From the NCBI GenBank assembly GCA_025869365.1, contig JAOZVV010000087.1:1-52696 (forward strand): a stretch of 52,696 nt of DNA. The letters run 5' to 3'. Below the pieces are notes generated by a model. That model made no database searches. It was not told the origin of the DNA and saw only the letters and a program-made list of their open reading frames with translations. This stretch comes from Pseudonocardia sp. (GTDB lineage Bacteria; Actinomycetota; Actinomycetes; Mycobacteriales; Pseudonocardiaceae). Of the stretch, positions 43,252-50,782 are shown piece after piece; position 1 is the stretch's first letter; each line of letters opens with the position of its first letter. The translations under genes were made by a program, and so were the position numbers.

Positions 43252-43674
43252 TCACCGCGGTGTGCTGCAGGGCCGGCACAGGCCGAAGATCTCCACGGTG
43301 TGACTGAGCTCGGAGAAGCCGTGTTCCTCGGCGATCCGCTGGGCCCAGGTCTCCACGGCGGGCCCCTCGATCTCGACGGCGGAGCCGCAGCGCCGGCAGA
43401 CGAGATGGTGGTGGTGCTCGTCGGTCTCGCAGCGCCGGTAGACGGCCTCGCCGGAGCCGGTGCGCAGGACGTCGACCTCGCCGCCGTCCGCGAGGACCTG
43501 CAGCGTGCGGTAGACCGTGGTGAGGCCGATGCCCTCGCCGGTCCGGCGCAGCTCCTCGTGGATCTCCTGCGCGGAGCGGAAGTCGTCCAGGCGGTCCAGC
43601 AGTGCGGAGACGGCGGCGCGCTGCCGCGTCGCGCGCTGCACGCGGCCGGCGACCGCCGGCTGGCCGGCGCTCAT
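43252..43674 (-). CDS. zur: Fur-family zinc uptake regulator (Zur)
   Basis: 140-aa Fur-family regulator. A winged helix (RQRAAVSALLDRLDDFRSAQEIHEELRRTGEGIGLTTVYRTLQVL) precedes the metal region with HHHH at 87-90 and structural cysteines C93/C96 and C133/C136. Its coupling to an SmtB-type gene next to glyS is the arrangement of M. tuberculosis smtB-zur (Rv2358-Rv2359), which supports zinc rather than iron. Start ATG shares one base with the SmtB stop (TGATG). Confidence 0.88.
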   Translation of the reverse strand: MSAGQPAVAGRVQRATRQRAAVSALLDRLDDFRSAQEIHEELRRTGEGIGLTTVYRTLQVLADGGEVDVLRTGSGEAVYRRCETDEHHHHLVCRRCGSAVEIEGPAVETWAQRIAEEHGFSELSHTVEIFGLCRPCSTPR

Positions 43675-44159
43675 CAGTCCTCCTCGACGTGGGCCAGGGC
43701 GTCGACGACGATGTGCGCCAGGTGGTCGTCCACCAGGGCGTACACCACCTCGCGGCCCTGCCGGGTGCCGGTGACCACGCCCGCGGACTTGAGCACCCGC
43801 AGGTGCTGGCTGATCAGCGGCTGGGTGACCGCCAGGGCGTCCACCAGGTCGTGCACGCAGCGCGAGGACTCCAGCAGCTGCAGCACGATCGCGATCCGGA
43901 CGGGTGCCGCGAGCGCGCGCAGCAGGTCCCCGGCCGCGGCGAGCGTGGCCGGGGTGCGGACCAGCGGGGCGGGCGCGGGCCGGTCGTCCGGGCAGAGGAG
44001 CTCGTCGTCGTGCCCGGCCTCGGGTGCGTCGCCGGCGGTCCGCCCCGAGATCGGCCCCGAGATCGGCCCTGGGATCGGCGCTGAGATCGGCCCTGGGATC
44101 GGCCCTGGGATCGGCGCTGAGATCGGCCCTGAGATCGGCTCGGTGATCGACATGACCAT
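43674..44159 (-). CDS. smtB: SmtB-type zinc-sensing ArsR repressor
   Basis: 161-aa metalloregulator. The winged helix spans about 70-135 (LRALAAPVRIAIVLQLLESSRCVHDLVDALAVTQPLISQHLRVLKSAGVV). The C-terminal helix carries D144, H146, H157 and E160, exactly the 0/+2/+13/+16 spacing of the alpha-5 zinc site of SmtB. Zinc binding would release it from DNA and let zur be expressed. Residues 8-39 are an unusual Pro-Ile repeat. ATG at 44159 is used; 44153 and GTG 44183 are possible. Confidence 0.87.
   Translation of the reverse strand: MVMSITEPISGPISAPIPGPIPGPISAPIPGPISGPISGRTAGDAPEAGHDDELLCPDDRPAPAPLVRTPATLAAAGDLLRALAAPVRIAIVLQLLESSRCVHDLVDALAVTQPLISQHLRVLKSAGVVTGTRQGREVVYALVDDHLAHIVVDALAHVEED
44043..44138 (-). 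repeat. 12-bp minisatellite encoding Pro-Ile tetrapeptides
   Basis: Eight 12-bp units related to GAGATCGGCCCT encode P-I-(S/P)-(G/A) tetrapeptides at residues 8-39 of SmtB. Units alternate in a higher-order pattern, so slippage has acted more than once. Confidence 0.9.
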
Positions 44160-44231
44160 CCCGTCCGGGTGGGTGGCGGCCACACCTCACTCACGTGTGC
44201 GACAGACCTCGCCGGGCCGCGAGCCCCATGG

Positions 44232-44250
44232 TAGTCGTTTTCACTAAGGT
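44232..44250 (+). promoter_or_regulatory. Zur-box-like half site overlapping a leaderless -10
   Basis: TAGTCGTTTTCACTA (44232-44246) contains TGAAAACGA on the minus strand, 8 of 9 bases like the half of the actinobacterial Zur box TGAAAATGATTTTCA. The other half is poor. TAAGGT (44245-44250) is a -10-like box six bases before the GTG at 44257. The site lies between smtB-zur and the divergent ABM gene. Confidence 0.4.
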
Positions 44251-44256
44251 TGCCGC

Positions 44257-44607
44257 GTGCTGCTCGTCTGCCGGTTCATCGTCCCCACCGCCCAGGCCCC
44301 GGCGTTCGCCGCCCGGGCCCGCCGCGCGCTCGAGCTGCTGGGCGCCGCGCCCGGCTGCCGCGGCGGTGAGGCGGGCCGTGCGGTCGACGACCCGCAGCGG
44401 TGGGTGCTGACCCTGCGGTTCGACTCCGTCGACGCCTATCGCCGCGCGTTGTCGCCCTTCCCGGTGCGCGAGCACGTGGTCCCGCTGCTGTCCGAGGCCC
44501 TGCCGGAGGAGCCGTCGACGTACGAGACGCTGCTGGTCGGGACGGACGGCGCCGTGGAGGAGCGGGTGAGCCTGCTCGCGGAGGGCCCCGAGCAGCACTC
44601 TCGGTGA
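44257..44607 (+). CDS. Antibiotic biosynthesis monooxygenase (ABM) domain protein
   Basis: 116-aa dimeric alpha/beta ferredoxin-like protein. The pattern VCRFIVPTAQAPAFAARARRALELLGAAPGCRGGEAGRAVDDPQRWVLTLRFDSVDAYRRAL is that of ABM-domain proteins. Such domains occur in heme-degrading and quinone-forming enzymes and in proteins of unknown function. GTG at 44257 is likely leaderless. It is divergent from smtB and 100 bases ahead of glyS. Confidence 0.75.
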   Translation: MLLVCRFIVPTAQAPAFAARARRALELLGAAPGCRGGEAGRAVDDPQRWVLTLRFDSVDAYRRALSPFPVREHVVPLLSEALPEEPSTYETLLVGTDGAVEERVSLLAEGPEQHSR

Positions 44608-44707
44608 CGGTGCCCGGCGGAGGGCGACCCGGGGTGACGGATAGGCTGGGGAACCCCTCGCATCCGGCGGGGGTGAGTTCGCATCTGACCTTCCCAGGAG
44701 TACCTCC

Positions 44708-46105
44708 GTGGCCAGCAAGCCCAGTTCCGCCAAGATCGAGACCATCGTCGCGCTCGCCAAGCGCCGCGGATTCGTCTTCGCCTCCGGCGAGATCTACGGC
44801 GGTACCCGCTCGGCCTGGGACTACGGGCCATTGGGCGTGGAGCTCAAGGAGAACATCAAGCGGCAGTGGTGGAAGACGATGGTCATCGGCCGCGACGACG
44901 TCGTCGGGCTCGACTCCTCGGTGATCCTCCCGCGCCAGGTGTGGGTCGCGTCCGGCCACGTCGGCGTGTTCAACGACCCGCTGGTCGAGTGCCTGTCCTG
45001 CCACAAGCGGTTCCGCGCGGACCAGCTGGCCGAGGAGTACGTCGAGCGCACCGGCAAGGCGGCGACCGAGGACGACCTGTCCGACGTCCCGTGCCCGAAC
45101 TGCGGCACCCGCGGCCAGTACACCGCGCCGCAGGACTTCAACATGATGCTCGAGACCCACCTCGGCCCGGTGAAGACGGACGAGGGCCTGGCCTACCTGC
45201 GGCCCGAGACCGCGCAGGGCATCTTCGTCAACTTCCTCAACGTGCAGACGACGTCGCGCAAGAAGCCCCCGTTCGGCATCGGCCAGATGGGCAAGAGCTT
45301 CCGCAACGAGATCACCCCCGGCAACTTCATCTTCCGCACGCGCGAGTTCGAGCAGATGGAGATGGAGTACTTCGTCGAGCCGGGCACGGACGAGGAGATC
45401 CACCAGTACTGGATCGACGAGCGCACCCGCTGGTACACGGACCTGGGGATCTCCCCGGACAACCTGCGGCACTACGAGCACGCCAAGGAGAAGCTCTCCC
45501 ACTACTCCAAGCGCACCGTGGACATCGAGTACCGCTTCGAGTTCACCGGGCAGGAGTGGGGCGAGCTCGAGGGCATCGCGAACCGCACGGACTTCGACCT
45601 GACGACGCACTCGAACCACTCCGGCGTCGACCTCTCGTTCTACGACCAGGCCTCCGGCACGCGCTACCGGCCGTACGTGATCGAGCCCGCCGCCGGTGTC
45701 GGCCGCTCGATGATGGCCTTCCTGATCGAGGCCTACACCGAGGACGAGGCCCCGAACGCCAAGGGCGGCATCGACAAGCGCGTCGTCCTGAGGCTGGACC
45801 GGCGCCTCGCGCCCGTGAAGGCCGCGGTGCTCCCGCTCTCCCGCAACGCGGACCTCTCGCCGAAGGCGCGGGACCTCGCGGCCCAGCTCCGCAAGAGCTG
45901 GAACGTGGACTTCGACGACGCCGGCGCCATCGGCCGTCGCTACCGCCGCCAGGACGAGATCGGCACCCCGTTCTGCATCACGGTGGACTTCGACACCCTC
46001 ACCGACCACGCCGTCACCATCCGGGAGCGGGACACGATGGCCCAGGAGCGGATCGCCCTGGACCAGGTCGAGACCTACCTCGCCACCCGCCTGCTGGGCT
46101 GCTGA
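44708..46105 (+). CDS. glyS: Glycyl-tRNA synthetase (alpha2 class II)
   Basis: 465-aa enzyme charging tRNA-Gly. Class II features include [72 protein letters not shown] and [14 protein letters not shown], followed by the anticodon-binding domain. Zinc cysteine pairs CLSC and CPNC are present. GTG at 44708 has AGGAG eight bases upstream. A -10-like TAGGCT is at 44642-44647. No T-box-like leader was recognised in the roughly 60 bases of upstream RNA. Confidence 0.95.
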   Translation: MASKPSSAKIETIVALAKRRGFVFASGEIYGGTRSAWDYGPLGVELKENIKRQWWKTMVIGRDDVVGLDSSVILPRQVWVASGHVGVFNDPLVECLSCHKRFRADQLAEEYVERTGKAATEDDLSDVPCPNCGTRGQYTAPQDFNMMLETHLGPVKTDEGLAYLRPETAQGIFVNFLNVQTTSRKKPPFGIGQMGKSFRNEITPGNFIFRTREFEQMEMEYFVEPGTDEEIHQYWIDERTRWYTDLGISPDNLRHYEHAKEKLSHYSKRTVDIEYRFEFTGQEWGELEGIANRTDFDLTTHSNHSGVDLSFYDQASGTRYRPYVIEPAAGVGRSMMAFLIEAYTEDEAPNAKGGIDKRVVLRLDRRLAPVKAAVLPLSRNADLSPKARDLAAQLRKSWNVDFDDAGAIGRRYRRQDEIGTPFCITVDFDTLTDHAVTIRERDTMAQERIALDQVETYLATRLLGC

Positions 46106-46127
46106 CGCCCCTGATCGGCACGGGGGA

Positions 46128-46159
46128 CCGGGGAGGCGCCGGACTCGGCACCTCCCCGG
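46128..46159. terminator. Strong hairpin between glyS and a convergent gene
   Basis: CCGGGGAGGCGCC (46128-46140) pairs with GGCACCTCCCCGG (46147-46159) with one mismatch and a six-base loop. It lies 22 bases after glyS and before the stop of the opposite gene at 46182, so it can serve both strands. Confidence 0.7.
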
Positions 46160-46181
46160 CCCGCTCGCCGATCTCCGACGC

Positions 46182-46382
46182 TCAGGAGCGGTAGGCGAGG
46201 AGCCGGACCCCCAGCTCCTGCTCCGTCTCCTGCAGCGCCGCGACCTGCTCGTCGGTGAGCGGGGCGTACGGGGACTCCGCCGCGTAGGCGACGAGCGGGG
46301 CGCCGAGGGCGTCCTCCAGCGTGCGGATCCGCTGCAGCGCGGCGTCGTCGAGCTCGGCGGGACGCAGGTCCGGAGCGCTCAC
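46182..46382 (-). CDS. Small conserved hypothetical protein
   Basis: 66-aa protein, MSAPDLRPAELDDAALQRIRTLEDALG...LTDEQVAALQETEQELGVRLLAYRS. It appears to be two amphipathic helical stretches, LDDAALQRIRTLEDALGAPLVAY and LTDEQVAALQETEQELGVRLLAY, that resemble each other, so an internal duplication is likely. GTG at 46382 has AGGGAG six bases upstream. Function unknown. The next 104 bases to the CNNM gene hold no visible element. Confidence 0.65.
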   Translation of the reverse strand: MSAPDLRPAELDDAALQRIRTLEDALGAPLVAYAAESPYAPLTDEQVAALQETEQELGVRLLAYRS

Positions 46383-46486
46383 GATGATCTCCCTGGGTCG
46401 GTGGGCGACCAGGGTAGGACCGGTCCGTCCGGGTCGGCCCGTCGACACCCCGGCGGGGCGCCACGACGACCCGGACGGGTGGTGCG

Positions 46487-47479
46487 TCATGCCGGTAGCA
46501 GCCGGTCCACCAGGTCCTGAAGGGTGACCAGGCCGAGCAGCCCCCCGCCGTCCTCCGCCCCGGCGGAGACCAGGGCCAGGTGGCTGCGGGTCTCCCGCAT
46601 CGTGGCGAGCGCCTGGAAGACTGGCGTGTCCGCGCCGAGGCGCAGCACCGGGCGCATCAGCTCCCGGGCCGTGCCCTCCCGGCCGAGCGTGTCCCGGACG
46701 TGCACGAACCCGACGGGGATGCCCGCCTCGCGCACGACCAGCCGCAGGTGGCCGCTCGCCCGGGACGTCTCCCGGATCCGTGCGACGTCGTCGTCCGCGG
46801 ACACGCCGGTCAGCTCGGTGTGCACGAACTGGCGGATCGGGGCGTCCTCCAGCTCCAGGACGGTGACCAGCTGGTCCCGCCGGTCCGCGTCCAGGGCGCC
46901 GGCACGGGCCGAATGGTCCACGAGCTCGCGCAGGTCCGCGGGGGTGCGGCCGGACGCCATCTCGTCGACGGGTTCGACGCCCACCCGGTGCAGGCACCAG
47001 TTCGCCATCCCGTTGAGTGCCAGCAGCACCGGCCAGGTGACGATCATGAAGGCCCGCATCGGCAGCGCCAGCAGCGTGGCCGAGCGCTCGGGGTGGCTGA
47101 TCGCCCAGGACTTCGGCGCCATCTCCCCGACGACGAGGTGCACGAACGTCACCACGACCAGCGACAGGACGAACGAGATCACCCCGGCGGTGCCGGAGGG
47201 CAGCCCCCAACCCTCGAACACGGGCTGCAGCGCGGCGTCGACGGCAGGTTTCGCGACCGCGCCGAGCCCCAGCGTGCAGAGCGTGATGCCCAGCTGCGAC
47301 CCGGCGAGCAGCAGGGACAGGTCCTTCGAGCTGCGCAGCGCCGCGCGGGCGGACGCGCTGGATCCGGCCTTCTCCTCCAGCCGGTAGCGGCGGGCCGCCA
47401 CCAGCGCGAACTCGACGGCCACGAAGAACGCGGACAGCGCCACGAGCGCGATCGACGCGACGATCACCCAGGGGCTCAC
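46487..47479 (-). CDS. CNNM/CBS-domain membrane protein, short form
   Basis: 330-aa member of the hemolysin-C/CNNM family. The DUF21 membrane domain covers residues 1-185 (AFFVAVEFALVAARRYRLEEKAGS; GSQLGITLCTLGLGAVAKPAVDAAL; VGEMAPKSWAI). A reduced CBS pair follows and the C-terminal CorC_HlyC transporter-associated domain is absent. GTG start overlaps the previous CNNM stop by four bases, so the two are probably partners, as in paired actinobacterial loci. Likely a divalent-cation-related role. Confidence 0.83.
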   Translation of the reverse strand: MSPWVIVASIALVALSAFFVAVEFALVAARRYRLEEKAGSSASARAALRSSKDLSLLLAGSQLGITLCTLGLGAVAKPAVDAALQPVFEGWGLPSGTAGVISFVLSLVVVTFVHLVVGEMAPKSWAISHPERSATLLALPMRAFMIVTWPVLLALNGMANWCLHRVGVEPVDEMASGRTPADLRELVDHSARAGALDADRRDQLVTVLELEDAPIRQFVHTELTGVSADDDVARIRETSRASGHLRLVVREAGIPVGFVHVRDTLGREGTARELMRPVLRLGADTPVFQALATMRETRSHLALVSAGAEDGGGLLGLVTLQDLVDRLLPA

Positions 47480-48840
47480 GACGCCACCGTCTCGGTGGCC
47501 GCGGGCACGGTGAGCAGGCGCAACCGGACCGTCTCCGGCACCCGCCGCGCCACCTCGCGCACCTCGATCTCCACCCGTCGCTCCGCCGCGTCGGCCTCGG
47601 CCCCGGTCTCGCGGGGCAGGGTCACGGTGACGACGTCGCCGGGCTCGGGCAGCCGCTGCAGCTCGGCGATGACCAGGCCGCCGAGGGTCTGGTAGTGGCC
47701 CTCGGGCAGGTCCGCGTCGAGCAGCCGGCCCACCTCGTCGACGTGCAGCGCGCCCGGGACGGTCCAGCCGTCGCCGAGGGCGTGCGGGTCGTCGTCGACG
47801 CCGACGTCGTGCTCGTCGGTGATCTCCCCGACCAGCTCCTCGGCGATGTCCTCGGTGGTGATGACGCCGGCGAGGCCGCCGTACTCGTCGAGGACGCAGG
47901 CGAACTCGTCGTCCGCGTCCCGCAGCTCCTGCAGCACCGCCGGCAGGGGGAGCGACGCGGGCACGATCACGGCGGGCCGCATGACCTCCGACACCAGCGT
48001 CGTCGCGACGTCCCGCTCGCCCAGCGCGAGCAGGTCCCGCAGGCAGATGACGCCGACGGGGTCCTCGCCGTCGACGACGGGGTAGCGGGAGTGACCGGCC
48101 GCCATCGCGTCGGAGAGGGCCGCGATCGTGATGTCCGGGCGGACCGAGGTCACCCGCGGCCGGGGGATCATCGCGGCGCGGGCCGGGCGGTCCTGGAAGT
48201 CCAGGACGCGGTCCAGCAGCGTCGACAGGCCGGGCCGGAGGTCCCCGCTGTCCCGGGAGTCGTCGATGATCGACTCGAGGTCCCGGGGGGTGGCGGCATG
48301 CTCGACGTCGTGCACCGGCTCGATCCGCAGGGCCTTGAGCAGCAGGTTCGACGCGGCGTCGAACAGCGTGATCAGCCAGCCGAAGAGGCCGAGGTAGAGG
48401 GTCGTGGAGAAGGCGAGGCGGCGGGCGACCGGCTCGGGCCGGGCGATCGCGAGGTTCTTGGGGAAGAGCTCCCCGAACACCATCTGCACGACGGTCGAGA
48501 GCAGCAGCGCCGCGACCACGCCGATCGTGACCCCGACGCCCGTCGGGACGCCGACGCCGCCGAGGAGCTCGCCGATGCCGTCACCGATCAGGGGCTCGGC
48601 GACGTAGCCGACCAGCAGGCCGGTGACGGTGATGCCGAGCTGTGCCCCGGAGAGCATGAACGAGGTGCGCTTCGTGATGGCCAGGGTCCGTGCCGCACCC
48701 GCGTCGCCCGTGGCCGCGGCGGACTTCAGCCGGGAGCGGTCGACGGCCATGTAGCCGAACTCCTGGGCGACGAAGTAGCCGGTCAGCGCGGTGATCGCGA
48801 CGACGACGAGCACGCCGAGGAGAATGTCGAGGATGATCAT
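47476..48840 (-). CDS. CNNM/CBS/CorC-domain membrane protein, long form
   Basis: 454-aa CNNM-family protein. The membrane domain (YFVAQEFGYMAVDRSRLKSAAATGDAGAARTLAITKRTSFMLSGAQLGITVTGLLVGYVAEPLIG; VFGELFPKNLAIARPEPVARRLA) is followed by CBS domains (AMIPRPRVTSVRPDITIAALSDAMAAGHSRYPVVDGEDPVGV; FACVLDEYGGLAGVITTEDIAEELVGEI) and a full CorC_HlyC domain. It is coupled to the short form downstream. A weak ribosome site precedes the ATG at 48840. Confidence 0.85.
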   Translation of the reverse strand: MIILDILLGVLVVVAITALTGYFVAQEFGYMAVDRSRLKSAAATGDAGAARTLAITKRTSFMLSGAQLGITVTGLLVGYVAEPLIGDGIGELLGGVGVPTGVGVTIGVVAALLLSTVVQMVFGELFPKNLAIARPEPVARRLAFSTTLYLGLFGWLITLFDAASNLLLKALRIEPVHDVEHAATPRDLESIIDDSRDSGDLRPGLSTLLDRVLDFQDRPARAAMIPRPRVTSVRPDITIAALSDAMAAGHSRYPVVDGEDPVGVICLRDLLALGERDVATTLVSEVMRPAVIVPASLPLPAVLQELRDADDEFACVLDEYGGLAGVITTEDIAEELVGEITDEHDVGVDDDPHALGDGWTVPGALHVDEVGRLLDADLPEGHYQTLGGLVIAELQRLPEPGDVVTVTLPRETGAEADAAERRVEIEVREVARRVPETVRLRLLTVPAATETVAS

Positions 48841-49008
48841 GAGATGACCGCGGGGGAGTCAGCGGTGCGGGGCGTCCGTCCGGGCGGGACGGTGCCGGTA
48901 CTGCAGGAGGGGTCCATGGCTCCAGGCCGTCGGGGTTCTTCGGTGGTATGTCCTTTTCAACGGGAATCATGCCAAGGGGGTTCCCGGGTCGCTCGTCCGG
49001 GGACCGTC

Positions 49009-49055
49009 GGGAAAGCCACATTCCGGTAGGCCGTTCACAGCGACGTGGCGTTCCC
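49009..49055. repeat. Degenerate GGAAAGCCAC palindrome, copy 3
   Basis: GGGAAAGCCAC (49009-49019) and GTGGCGTTCCC (49045-49055) pair at 10 of 11 positions with a 25-base middle. The ends match the family at 11984 and 42485 but the centre does not. It lies in the 288-base divergent gap 48841-49128, which otherwise shows no clear gene. Confidence 0.6.
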
Positions 49056-49137
49056 GGCCCACCCCTGACATCCGTCACGCGAAGATCGTGACGATCTCTC
49101 CGGGCTCCCCGGCGCCGCCGGCGACACCGTGGACGGC

Positions 49138-50037
49138 ATGGACGAAACGAGTGCGGTCGCGATCCGGGGTCTGGTCAAGACCTACGGGCCGGTGCGTGCG
49201 GTCGATGGGATCGACCTGGGGATCTCCCGCGGCGAGGTCGTCGCGCTGTTGGGCCCGAACGGGGCGGGGAAGTCGACGACGATCGACATCCTGCTCGGCC
49301 TGAGCCGCGCGGACTCCGGCGACGTGCGGCTGTTCGGACGCTCCCCGCGGGCCGCGGTGGCCGCGGGGGACGTCGGGGCGATGCTGCAGTCCGGCGGCTT
49401 CCCGGAGGACGCGACGGCCGGTGAGCTCGTCCGGCTGACGGCGGCGTTGTTCCCGACGTCACTCCCCGCGGGGGAGGCGCTGGAGCGGGCGGGGATCGCC
49501 GACGTCGCGGGGCAGCGGTTCGGCCGGCTCTCCGGCGGGCAGAAGCAGCGCCTCCGGTTCGCCGTCGCGCTCGTCGCGGACCCGGACCTGCTCGTGCTCG
49601 ACGAGCCGACGGTCGCGATGGACGTCACGGCCCGACGCGAGTTCTGGGCGGCCATGCGCGCCTTCACCTCGGGCGGCCGGACGGTGCTGTTCGCGACGCA
49701 CTACCTGGCCGAGGCCGAGGAGTTCGCGGACCGGGTCGTGCTGCTGCGCGCGGGGCGCGTGGTGGCGGACGGCAGCGTCGCGCAGGTACGCGCGCTCGCG
49801 GTCGGGCGGGTGGTGAGCGCTGTGGTCCCGGGGGGTGACCCGTCCGCGCTCGCCACCCTCCCCGGCGTCACCGACGTCACCGTGCGGGGGGAACGCATGC
49901 TCCTGACCTGTGCGGACTCGGATGCGGCGCTGCGCGCGCTGCTGCTGGAGGAACCGGCCGCGCACGACGTCGAGGTCGTCGCGCACGGTCTCGAGGACGC
50001 GTTCGTGCAGCTGACCGGCGAGAAGGAGAAGGTCTGA
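49138..50037 (+). CDS. ABC exporter ATPase
   Basis: 299-aa DrrA-like ATP-binding subunit. Walker A GPNGAGKST, Q-loop MLQSGGF, signature LSGGQKQRLRFA, Walker B LLVLDEPTVAMD and the H-loop THYLAEAEEF are intact. The permease and a two-component system follow, a common arrangement for exporters responding to antibiotics or envelope stress. ATG at 49138 is chosen; GTG at 49129 is in frame, and neither has a ribosome site. Confidence 0.9.
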   Translation: MDETSAVAIRGLVKTYGPVRAVDGIDLGISRGEVVALLGPNGAGKSTTIDILLGLSRADSGDVRLFGRSPRAAVAAGDVGAMLQSGGFPEDATAGELVRLTAALFPTSLPAGEALERAGIADVAGQRFGRLSGGQKQRLRFAVALVADPDLLVLDEPTVAMDVTARREFWAAMRAFTSGGRTVLFATHYLAEAEEFADRVVLLRAGRVVADGSVAQVRALAVGRVVSAVVPGGDPSALATLPGVTDVTVRGERMLLTCADSDAALRALLLEEPAAHDVEVVAHGLEDAFVQLTGEKEKV

Positions 50038-50768
50038 TGGGCGTGCTGCTGCTGGCCGAGGTCCGGCGGATGCTCCGCTCGCCCCGGTTCCTGATCTTCA
50101 CGGTCGGGTTCCCGGTCGTCTACTTCCTGATCTTCTCGGGCCTCTACGGCTCCGGGGACACCCCGGACGGCGGGACGACGACGGTCTACCTGATGGTCAG
50201 CATGGCCGCGTTCGGCGCGATCTCCGCGGCGGTCAGCACCGGCGGGCGGGTGGCGCTGGAACGGCAGATCGGCTGGAACCGCCAGCTCCGCCTGACCCCG
50301 CTGCCCGGCTGGGCGTACCTGGCGGAGAAGGCGGTCGTCGCGATGCTGGTGGCGCTGCCGGCGCTGGTGCTCGTCTTCCTGGTGGCCGGGGTCGTCAAGG
50401 GGGTCGACCTGCCCGCCCTGGTCTGGCTGCGGGTGTTCCTGGTGGCGTGGATCGGGGTGCTGCCGTTCGCGGCGGTGGGCCTGCTGGTCGGGATGGCGGC
50501 GACGGCGGACTCCGCCCAGGGCATGGCGACGGTGACGATGTTGCTGTTCTCCCTGCTCGGAGGCCTGTTCGTCCCGGCGTTCCTGCTGCCGTCGACGTTG
50601 GCGACCATCGCCCGGCTGCTGCCGAGCTACTGGCTCGCGGATGCGGCGCGGGGCCAGGTGACGAGCGCGGCGGTCCCGCTGCAGGGCCTGCTGGTCTGCG
50701 GAATCTGGTTGTTCGTGGCGGGCGGCCTGACGATCTGGCGGTACCGTCGCGATGCCGTCCGGGTCTGA
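50037..50768 (+). CDS. ABC-2 family exporter permease
   Basis: 243-aa membrane protein with six helices (FLIFTVGFPVVYFLIFSGLY; VYLMVSMAAFGAISAAVSTGG; VVAMLVALPALVLVFLVAGVV; LVAWIGVLPFAAVGLLVGMAA; GMATVTMLLFSLLGGLFVPAFLLPS; LLVCGIWLFVAGGLTIW). The RVALERQIGWNRQLRLTPLPGWAYLAEK segment is typical of ABC-2 exporters. Its ATG shares one base with the ATPase stop (TGATG). It forms the channel for that ATPase. Confidence 0.9.
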   Translation: MGVLLLAEVRRMLRSPRFLIFTVGFPVVYFLIFSGLYGSGDTPDGGTTTVYLMVSMAAFGAISAAVSTGGRVALERQIGWNRQLRLTPLPGWAYLAEKAVVAMLVALPALVLVFLVAGVVKGVDLPALVWLRVFLVAWIGVLPFAAVGLLVGMAATADSAQGMATVTMLLFSLLGGLFVPAFLLPSTLATIARLLPSYWLADAARGQVTSAAVPLQGLLVCGIWLFVAGGLTIWRYRRDAVRV

Positions 50769-50782
50769 CGATGGGAGCCGAC

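Noticed and set aside
44043..44138. 12-bp repeats near smtB read as operator iterons
   Set aside because: They are in-frame coding units giving Pro-Ile tetrapeptides inside the SmtB reading frame; coding expansion explains them.
44608..44707. T-box or other riboswitch upstream of glyS
   Set aside because: The gap is only 100 bases with a -10-like TAGGCT inside it, leaving too little RNA for a T-box, and no AGGGUGG-type T-box core is visible.
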